This document shows, one piece after another, positions 32,099 to 38,371 of a stretch of 64,000 bases of DNA. Numbering within the stretch: position 1 is the stretch's first letter; each line of letters begins with the position of its first letter. The stretch covers positions 83,283 through 147,282 of the forward strand of contig JBGULC010000043.1 of assembly GCA_045114775.1 (NCBI GenBank), given 5' to 3'. The stretch comes from UBA3792 sp045114775. Its GTDB lineage: Bacteria > Bacillota > Clostridia > Christensenellales > CAG-138. The notes below the pieces were generated by a model that had not been told where the DNA came from, searched no databases, and saw only the letters and a list, made by a program, of their open reading frames with translations. A program made the translations under genes and the position numbers.

Positions 32099-33597
32099 GA
32101 TTTGCACTGAAAATCTGCATATGTACCGTATTGATCGTAGCGCTGTTGTTCGGCGTGGCAGGACAGATCCTGATCGCGCGGAGCTTTGACACGGCGCTGC
32201 GTTTTCGCGTTAAGGCGGCGGTCGCGGAGTATTCGGCGCTGGCCTCCGCAATGGAGGCCGAAATCTACGGCATCTACCTCTATTACAACACCGTGTCGCC
32301 CGATATGTACGCGGAGATCTTAAAGCGCGCGGGCACGAATCAGGGCGTAGAGTCGCCCTGCGCGCTCTACGACACCGATGCGAACCTGATCACGGCGAGC
32401 ACGGACGATTTTCCCGAGACGCTTGCGTTCACCGAGCTGCGCGTCCGGCGGTTCGCGTACCGCCTGATCCGCGACGGGAATCGTACGCTCCTGGACACCG
32501 CGGGCTGCGTCTCGATCGGCGGACAGAATTATTATCTTTCGGTGCGCTATGACGCGAACGATCTGATGCGTCTCAGGAACGAGCAGATCGAATCGGTCAT
32601 CATCCTGCACATCATCACCGTCGCGGTCTCGATCACGGTGATGCTCCTGCTTTCCTATTTCACGACCAAACCTCTGCGGCGGCTACAGCGGTTCACCAAG
32701 GTCATCGGCGGCGGCAACTATTCGCGGCGCGCGCGCGTTACCACGCTTGACGAGATCGGCGATCTTACCGTCGCGTTCAACGATATGACCGGCGCGATCG
32801 AGCAAAAGGTCGAAGCGCTCGAGCTGAACGCCAAGCAGCAGAAGGACTTCGTAGCGAACTTCTCGCATGAATTGAAGACCCCGATGACCTCGATCATCGG
32901 CTATGCGGATATGCTCCGCAGCACCGAGTTGGACGAAGAGGACGCCTTCATGGCGGCGAACTTCATTTTCTCGGAGGGCAAGCGCCTGGAGGCGATGTCC
33001 CTGAAGCTCATGGACCTCGTTGTGCTCGACAGGAACGAATTCAAGCTGATCCGCGGCTATGCGCGCCGCGCGCTCGGCCACGTCGTCGCGGTCGTTACCC
33101 CAATGCTCGAAAAAGCCGAGCTCACCCTGAACTATGATATCGAACAGCAGATCATCCTGTACGAAAAGGACCTTTTGCTGACGCTCGTTACGAACCTCAT
33201 CGACAACGCGCGCAAGGCAAGCTCGCCCGGCAAGACGGTAACGCTCTCGGGCCGCCGGGAGGCGGGCAGATACCGCATCGCCGTACGCGACCAGGGCATC
33301 GGCATTCCGGAGGAGGAGATCTCCCGCATCACCGAAGCGTTCTTCATGGTCGACAAATCCCGCTCCCGCGCGCAGCACGGCGCGGGGCTCGGCCTTGCAA
33401 TCGGCAACCGCATCGCGCAGATCCACGGCAGCACGCTTCATTTTGAAAGCAAGGTCGGCGAGGGGACGCTCGTCTGGTTCGACGTGCCGCTGTACGTTCG
33501 CGAGCGCGGCGTCACCGCGGAGCGCGAAGCGGAGATCGCGGATGAGCGCGGGACCGAGAGCTCGGAGGCGCGAGGGAAGGAGGATGCGCAGGCATGA
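32095..33597 (+). CDS. Sensor histidine kinase
   Basis: A 500-residue kinase partner of the preceding regulator, starting at the ATGA overlap. Membrane segments lie at about 3-25 and 160-185, enclosing an extracytoplasmic sensor domain of about 135 residues. HAMP follows (about 185-240), then the dimerisation helix with FSHELKTPMTSIIGYADML containing the phospho-His, the ATPase N box NLIDNARKAS, DQGIGIPEEE and GAGLGLAI. The last 25 residues are an unusual Glu/Arg-rich extension. The third gene of the operon overlaps its stop codon. Confidence 0.95.
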   Translation: MRFALKICICTVLIVALLFGVAGQILIARSFDTALRFRVKAAVAEYSALASAMEAEIYGIYLYYNTVSPDMYAEILKRAGTNQGVESPCALYDTDANLITASTDDFPETLAFTELRVRRFAYRLIRDGNRTLLDTAGCVSIGGQNYYLSVRYDANDLMRLRNEQIESVIILHIITVAVSITVMLLLSYFTTKPLRRLQRFTKVIGGGNYSRRARVTTLDEIGDLTVAFNDMTGAIEQKVEALELNAKQQKDFVANFSHELKTPMTSIIGYADMLRSTELDEEDAFMAANFIFSEGKRLEAMSLKLMDLVVLDRNEFKLIRGYARRALGHVVAVVTPMLEKAELTLNYDIEQQIILYEKDLLLTLVTNLIDNARKASSPGKTVTLSGRREAGRYRIAVRDQGIGIPEEEISRITEAFFMVDKSRSRAQHGAGLGLAIGNRIAQIHGSTLHFESKVGEGTLVWFDVPLYVRERGVTAEREAEIADERGTESSEARGKEDAQA

Positions 33598-34367
33598 AAA
33601 GGATTCGTCTGTTTGCAAACCGCGACCGCGTGACCCGAACGCGCATCGTCTATATCGCGCTCACGGCTGGCACCGTTGCGATCGCGCTGCTGCTCGTGTT
33701 CCTGAATCGCTGGATCTTCAAGCTCTCCGAAAAAGGCCTCTACGACGATCCGAAATACGAGGCGGTCAGCATCATCAGCGCAAACAGCATCGGCGCGCCG
33801 TTGTCGCTGAAAACGCGCCTTGCGCTGTACCTCGGATGCGAACAGCAGGGTGAGGAACGCGCCGTCATGCCCGGCGAGATGAGCGCGGACGAGATTACGG
33901 CGAAGATGAAGGAGCTTTGGGACGATACGCTGCACATGCATGCGCCGTCGGGCAAGCTTGCGACAAAGGAATCCGTCGATACCGTGCTGCGCAAGAGCCG
34001 CTATACGGCCGTTCTGCGCGATTTCTACAACGATTCCACCGGCGCAAAGCTGGCGCTGTGGTGCGTACAGGCTTATTATAACGCCAACGGCGGAAAGGTT
34101 TACTGCATGTCGGCACAGTTTGACAGCCGCACGGGCGAGGCGTATGAGGTAAACTGCGTGCTCTTCGAGAACGCGCAGGCAGAGAAAGCCCGGGATGCAT
34201 TTGTTCCGTTCCTTGCCGCAAACGGCTATGCGGAATCGCTTGCAGACCGTGCGATCCTCACCGAAACGCAGAGAGGCTACAACGGCACGCTGACGCTCCC
34301 GGACGGGATCGCGGTCACGCTGACCTATATCACGAACGAGCAGTACACCGTCACGTTTTCCCGGTAA
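33594..34367 (+). CDS. Membrane-anchored protein of the two-component operon
   Basis: I do not recognise the family. The 257-residue product starts at the ATGA overlap with the kinase. It has a basic N-terminus, one membrane segment at about 20-40 and an extracytoplasmic domain of about 215 residues with mixed alpha/beta character (for example KLALWCVQAYYNANGGKVYCMSA, written here in part). Two or three Cys could form disulfides. Translational coupling to the kinase suggests that it modulates signal perception, as accessory proteins of other kinases do; this is inference from position. Confidence 0.75.
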   Translation: MKRIRLFANRDRVTRTRIVYIALTAGTVAIALLLVFLNRWIFKLSEKGLYDDPKYEAVSIISANSIGAPLSLKTRLALYLGCEQQGEERAVMPGEMSADEITAKMKELWDDTLHMHAPSGKLATKESVDTVLRKSRYTAVLRDFYNDSTGAKLALWCVQAYYNANGGKVYCMSAQFDSRTGEAYEVNCVLFENAQAEKARDAFVPFLAANGYAESLADRAILTETQRGYNGTLTLPDGIAVTLTYITNEQYTVTFSR

Positions 34368-34387
34368 CAATGCGAAACTTCTTCGAC

Positions 34388-34413
34388 ATGAATTGCCGCG
34401 AAGCCGCATAAGG
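34388..34413. repeat. ATGAATTG-hairpin unit upstream of the MATE gene
   Basis: ATGAATTGCCGCGAAGCCGC followed by ATAAG matches the units at 8171-8214 and 8429-8453. It lies just before the MATE promoter. Confidence 0.5.
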
Positions 34414-34416
34414 GGC

Positions 34417-34445
34417 TTGCAATATATCGAATGCGTCTCTATAAT
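34417..34445 (+). promoter_or_regulatory. Start-proximal promoter of the MATE gene
   Basis: TTGCAA (34417-34422), 17 bases, TATAAT (34440-34445), then nine bases to the ATG at 34455. Confidence 0.75.
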
Positions 34446-34454
34446 AGTATTGTT

Positions 34455-35981
34455 ATGGATGCTTCGATTCGTAAAAACAGAATGGGAACGGAGCCGGAGG
34501 GACGGCTCCTTCTTTCTTTGGGCTGGCCGATCATCGTGTCCATGCTCGTGCAGGCGCTGTACAACATCGTAGACAGCGTGTTCGTGTCGCGCATGAAATT
34601 CCTTCCGACAGAAGCGCTTCAGCGGATCCTCGGGGATCTGTTCACAGCGGACGCGGCCGAGCACGTCGGGGACAAGGCGATCGCGGCGCTGTCACTCGTC
34701 AATCCGCTGCAGATGCTTCTGATCTCGGTTGCGGTCGGCACCTCGGTCGGCATCAATTCGCTGATCTCGCGCCGCCTCGGCGCGCGCCGTTTCGAGGACG
34801 CGAACCGCGCGGCTGGCAACGGACTGGTGATCCTTTTGATCTCCGCAGCGGTGTTCACGCTCGCGGGGCTGACGCTGTCGGGTCTGTACATGCGCTGGCA
34901 GAGCGACGATGCGGTCGTGCAGCTCATGGGTACGCACTATATGTCGATCTGCCTCAGCCTGTGCGTCGGCGTGTTCCTTGCCTGCGGAATCGAGCGCATC
35001 ATGACCGCGCAGGGCAAAACAATCTTTGCCATGCTCATGCAGCTCACCGGCGCGATCGTCAACATCGTGCTCGACCGTGTGTTCGTGCTCGGATGGGGCC
35101 CGGTCCCTGCTATGGGCGTCAAAGGCGCGGCGATCGCGACCGTCGCCGGTCAGTTCGCTTCGATGATCCTTGCGATCATCCTGCTGTTCGGCACGAAGCA
35201 TGAGATCAGGATCCGTCTGTCGGATTATAAGCTGAATGGAAAAACGGTCTATGAGATCTATCGCGTAGGCCTTCCGTCGATCCTGATGCAGGCGGTCGGC
35301 ACGGTCATGATGTTCGGCATGAATTGGATCCTGAAGCTGCTCGGCGAATACCAGCTTTCGGTCGCGCCGGCGTCCGTCGCGAAAGAAATTGCGGAGGGCA
35401 CGCGCGTCAGCTTCTCGGACCTGTACCGCGGCGCGTTCGGCACGTATTTCCGACTGCAGTCCATCATCTTTATGCCGGTATTCGGGCTCACCAATGCGGC
35501 CATGAGCGTACTCGGGTACAACTTCGGCGCCAGAAACCGCAAGCGCTTCATGCGGGCGTTCAAGATGCTTTTGATTTATTGCTGCATCTTCATGGTGTTC
35601 GGCACGCTGATCTTTGAGGTGCTCAGCGGACAGATCATTCAGATTTTCGGCGTTTCGGCCGAGATGCGTGCGGTCACGGAACGCGCGCTGCATATCATTT
35701 CGATCGGTTTCGTGTTTGCTGCGGCGGGCATTTCATTCAGTACCGCGTTCGGCGCGACGGACACGAGCCTGTACGGCGCGATCACGTCCCTGCAGCGTCA
35801 GCTTCTGGTGCTGCTGCCGGTCGCGGGGCTGCTTGCCTGGATCACCAAGGACGTCGACGGCATCTGGTGGGCGTTCCCGATCTCCGAATTCATCACCCTG
35901 ATCGTGGCGGGGCTGCTGTTCAAACGGCTCTATCGCAAGAAGATCAAGCCTTTGGACGATCCCGAACCGATCGATGACTGA
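34455..35981 (+). CDS. MATE-family efflux transporter
   Basis: A 508-residue Na+- or H+-coupled exporter of the MATE family with twelve predicted membrane helices in two related halves. The N-terminal half shows LGWPIIVSMLVQALYNIVDSVFVSR, ALSLVNPLQMLLISVAVG and GINSLISRRLGA; the second half has GLPSILMQAVGTVMMF and GLTNAAMSVLGYNFGARN. Loops near residues 50-80 and 300-330 are longer than usual. The start at 34455 is preferred: the -10 box ends nine bases earlier and no ribosome site is present. The substrate is not predictable. A strong terminator follows. Confidence 0.92.
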   Translation: MDASIRKNRMGTEPEGRLLLSLGWPIIVSMLVQALYNIVDSVFVSRMKFLPTEALQRILGDLFTADAAEHVGDKAIAALSLVNPLQMLLISVAVGTSVGINSLISRRLGARRFEDANRAAGNGLVILLISAAVFTLAGLTLSGLYMRWQSDDAVVQLMGTHYMSICLSLCVGVFLACGIERIMTAQGKTIFAMLMQLTGAIVNIVLDRVFVLGWGPVPAMGVKGAAIATVAGQFASMILAIILLFGTKHEIRIRLSDYKLNGKTVYEIYRVGLPSILMQAVGTVMMFGMNWILKLLGEYQLSVAPASVAKEIAEGTRVSFSDLYRGAFGTYFRLQSIIFMPVFGLTNAAMSVLGYNFGARNRKRFMRAFKMLLIYCCIFMVFGTLIFEVLSGQIIQIFGVSAEMRAVTERALHIISIGFVFAAAGISFSTAFGATDTSLYGAITSLQRQLLVLLPVAGLLAWITKDVDGIWWAFPISEFITLIVAGLLFKRLYRKKIKPLDDPEPIDD

Positions 35982-35992
35982 ACCGAATCATA

Positions 35993-36024
35993 AAAGCGTA
36001 CCGAAAATCCGGTACGCTTTTTAT
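35993..36024 (+). terminator. Terminator of the MATE gene
   Basis: AAAAGCGTACCG pairs with CGGTACGCTTTTT. Confidence 0.85.
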
Positions 36025-36093
36025 ATGCCCGCATGCATCTCGGAAAGAGAAGATCGGCGAGAAAACACCGGAGGAAAAGCGAAACACAAATCC

Positions 36094-36126
36094 GTCAAAT
36101 CCGGCGACATGTGCGGCGGATTTGAC
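36094..36126. repeat. Intergenic perfect inverted repeat
   Basis: GTCAAATCCG and CGGATTTGAC form a 10-base-pair stem over a 13-base loop between convergent genes. It is not followed by a T-run on either strand. Confidence 0.5.
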
Positions 36127-36173
36127 TCCTTGCAGGACCGCCGCCCGGAAATCCGAAGGATTGCAGGCGGTAC

Positions 36174-36210
36174 TGTAAAACCGGCAGATTGAACATCGTT
36201 CAACCTGCCG
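36174..36210 (-). terminator. Terminator of cysK-cysE
   Basis: On the minus strand CGGCAGGTTGAAC pairs with GTTCAATCTGCCG, followed by GTTTTAC, just beyond the cysE stop codon. Confidence 0.75.
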
Positions 36211-36215
36211 ACTGC

Positions 36216-37097
36216 TTAAAGCATCGCGCTGTCCTCGGGGAAGGACGCCTGCATGATATCCCGTTTCAGCGTGGAATCCGTGACCGCAGCGCGGGCGAGC
36301 ACCATCTTGCCCGCTTCAACCGAGTGCGTAAGCCACACGCTGCCGCCGATCACGCAGTCGTTTCCGATACGCGTTTCGCCGCCGAGGATCGTCGCGCCGG
36401 CGTAGATGACCACGCGGTCGCCGATGTCCGGATGGCGCTTCACGCCTTTCACCGGCATGCCGTCGGCGTCGGTGTCGAAGCTCTTCGCGCCAAGCGTGAC
36501 GTGCTGATAGATCTTCACGCCTTGGCCGATGGTCGTGGTCTCGCCGATGACGACGCCCGTGCCGTGGTCGATGAAGAATGCGTCTCCGATCGTCGCGCCC
36601 GGGTGGATGTCGATGCCGGTACGGCGGTGCGCGTATTCCGTCATAACGCGCGGCAGCAGCGGCACGCTCTCAAGATACAGAACATGCGCGAGCCGATAGG
36701 TGGCGATCGCGGGAAACGCCGGATAGCAGAGGACGATCTCATCCACGCCGCGCGCCGCGGGGTCGCCGATGTATGCGGCCATGAGGTCGGTTTTCAGGAC
36801 CCGGTAGACATCCGGCAGCGCGCCGATCAGCGCTTGCGTGACGGCTCCGGCGCGTTTCGCATCATAGGAAAGCATGGAGAGAAGCGAGGATAAAAGCTCC
36901 GCCGCTTCAAAAAGCGCCTGTTCGCGCATGATTGCTTTTCCGGCATGCCGCGGGAACATGGCGTCGATCAGTCGGTCCGTCATGCATTCGGCGCTGCTTG
37001 TAAACGCACTGAAATCGCTTGCGCCGATATGACCGTCGTCCGCATCCCGCAGCGCGTCCGCGGTCCTGCCGATCAGTTCTCTGAATGAGTGATCCAT
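36216..37097 (-). CDS. cysE: Serine O-acetyltransferase
   Basis: It makes O-acetylserine from serine and acetyl-CoA, the first committed step of cysteine synthesis. The 293-residue product has an N-terminal helical domain (about 1-150) and a left-handed beta-helix of hexapeptide repeats. HRRTGIDIHPGATIG and DHGTGVVIGETTTIG contain the catalytic His/Asp region of serine acetyltransferases. The C-terminus ends EDSAML, so the terminal Ile that binds CysK in some species is absent. It starts two bases after the cysK stop codon, second in the operon, and shares the cysteine-rich leader. Confidence 0.93.
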   Translation of the reverse strand: MDHSFRELIGRTADALRDADDGHIGASDFSAFTSSAECMTDRLIDAMFPRHAGKAIMREQALFEAAELLSSLLSMLSYDAKRAGAVTQALIGALPDVYRVLKTDLMAAYIGDPAARGVDEIVLCYPAFPAIATYRLAHVLYLESVPLLPRVMTEYAHRRTGIDIHPGATIGDAFFIDHGTGVVIGETTTIGQGVKIYQHVTLGAKSFDTDADGMPVKGVKRHPDIGDRVVIYAGATILGGETRIGNDCVIGGSVWLTHSVEAGKMVLARAAVTDSTLKRDIMQASFPEDSAML

Positions 37098-37099
37098 GT

Positions 37100-38029
37100 T
37101 CAGTCCTCAAAAAGCGTTGTCGAGAGGTAGCGGTCGCCGCCGTCCGGCAGCAGCACGACGATCGTTTTGCCGCGGTTTTCGGGGCGCTTTGCAAGCAGGA
37201 TCGCCGCATATGTCGCCGCGCCGGAGGAAATGCCGACCGCAACGCCTTCGCGCGTGCCGATGCTGCGCGCGGCTGCAAACGCGTCTTCGTTCTGTACGGG
37301 GATCACCTCGTCATAGATCGACGTATCCAGTACGTCCGGCACGAAGCCCGCGCCGATGCCCTGGATCTTGTGCGCGCCCGCGCTGCCGCCCGAGAGAACG
37401 GGGGAGGAGGCGGGCTCGACCGCGACAACCTTTACGTTCGGGTTGCGTTCCTTCAGATATCGACCGACGCCGGTGATCGTGCCGCCTGTGCCGACGCCCG
37501 CGACGAAAATATCGACTTTACCGTCGGTATCGGCGAAGATCTCCGGCCCGGTTGTCTCATAATGCGCCTTCGGGTTTGCGGGGTTGATGAACTGTCCCGC
37601 GATGATCGCGTTCGGGATGTCTTTCACGAGTTCGTTTGCCTTGGCGATCGCGCCTTTCATGCCGGCGGCGCCGTCCGTCAGGACGAGCTCCGCACCGTAT
37701 GCGCGCATCATGCGGCGGCGTTCGATGCTCATGGTTTCCGGCATGACGATGATCGTGTGGTACCCGCGCGCTGCGGCGACGGCGGCAAGGCCGATGCCGG
37801 TGTTGCCGGAGGTCGGCTCGATTATGACCGATCTGGGCTTCAGAAGTCCGCGGTTTTCCGCGTCCAGGATCATCGATCTTGCGACGCGGTCCTTGACAGA
37901 GCCCGTGGGGTTCATGTACTCGAGCTTTGCGAAAAGCTTTGCGGAAAGGCCTTCGGCCCGTTCGGTATGGACAAGCTCCAGAAGCGGCGTTCTGCCGATG
38001 AGCTGATCAAAGGATGTAAAAACGTTCAT
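37100..38029 (-). CDS. cysK: Cysteine synthase (O-acetylserine sulfhydrylase)
   Basis: A PLP enzyme that joins sulfide with O-acetylserine to give cysteine. The 309-residue product has the PLP lysine in MNPTGSVKDRVA, the substrate loop TSGNTGIGLA, and the phosphate-binding loop VGTGGTITGVGRYL. IIVMPETMSIERR is also typical. The ATG at 38029 follows GAGGAGGATTTCC. The transcript begins about 190 bases upstream with a Cys-rich leader ORF and a terminator, so expression probably rises when charged tRNA-Cys is scarce. First gene of cysK-cysE. Confidence 0.96.
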   Translation of the reverse strand: MNVFTSFDQLIGRTPLLELVHTERAEGLSAKLFAKLEYMNPTGSVKDRVARSMILDAENRGLLKPRSVIIEPTSGNTGIGLAAVAAARGYHTIIVMPETMSIERRRMMRAYGAELVLTDGAAGMKGAIAKANELVKDIPNAIIAGQFINPANPKAHYETTGPEIFADTDGKVDIFVAGVGTGGTITGVGRYLKERNPNVKVVAVEPASSPVLSGGSAGAHKIQGIGAGFVPDVLDTSIYDEVIPVQNEDAFAAARSIGTREGVAVGISSGAATYAAILLAKRPENRGKTIVVLLPDGGDRYLSTTLFED

Positions 38030-38082
38030 GTGGAAATCCTCCTCGATATGGTATGATATGGTTCGATTTCAGGTGCGGATAA

Positions 38083-38114
38083 ACAAAAAGCCGGAAAGCC
38101 CGCAAGCTTCCCGG
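38083..38114 (-). terminator. Attenuator terminator in the cysK leader
   Basis: On the minus strand GCCGGGAAGC pairs along ten positions with GCTTTCCGGC (one G-U), followed by TTTTTGTTT. It lies between the leader ORF and cysK. An alternative helix between GCCCGTTTGC (38142-38151) and GCTTGCGGGC (38098-38107) would disrupt it. Confidence 0.8.
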
Positions 38115-38129
38115 CAGAACGACAAAACC

Positions 38130-38195
38130 CTATCCGAGCGCGCAAACGGGCATACATCGACCGGTACAGCAACACGCGAAACGATGGTTATTCAT
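38130..38195 (-). CDS. Cysteine-rich leader peptide of cysK-cysE
   Basis: A 21-codon ORF with five Cys codons, at positions 8, 9, 10, 14 and 18 (core ACCCTGRCMPVC). AAAGGAG lies ten bases before its ATG. It starts about 25 bases after the predicted transcription start and ends 15 bases before the attenuator terminator. Codons 15-18 form one arm of the alternative helix. This is the arrangement of classical leader-peptide attenuators (trp, his, leu), here fitted to cysteine. With enough Cys-tRNA the ribosome reaches the stop and covers that arm, so the terminator forms; stalling at Cys8-10 leaves the arm free. The sequence elements are seen; the mechanism is inferred. Confidence 0.82.
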   Translation of the reverse strand: MNNHRFACCCTGRCMPVCALG

Positions 38196-38226
38196 ACCCG
38201 CCCGGCTCCTTTCAAAGATTGTATAT

Positions 38227-38255
38227 AGTATACGGACTGCGATTCAAATTGTCAA
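38227..38255 (-). promoter_or_regulatory. Promoter of cysK-cysE
   Basis: On the minus strand TTGACA (38250-38255) and TATACT (38227-38232) are separated by 17 bases. Confidence 0.85.
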
Positions 38256-38300
38256 GACTGTTTTTTTTAAAATGAAACGGCAGGGAAACATAAAAATATA

Positions 38301-38329
38301 TTGTTTCATAACAACGAGTATGATATACT
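38301..38329 (+). promoter_or_regulatory. Promoter of pulA
   Basis: TTGTTT (38301-38306) and TATACT (38324-38329) are separated by 17 bases; the gap to the start codon is about 42 bases. Confidence 0.6.
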
Positions 38330-38371
38330 ATTTATATATCGGCGGACAACGTCGAAAAGGAGGGAAAAACA

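Noticed and set aside
38271..38312. Catabolite-repression (cre) site upstream of pulA
   Set aside because: TGAAACGG...GTTTCA forms an inverted repeat, but the CG centre and spacing of a cre site are not met.
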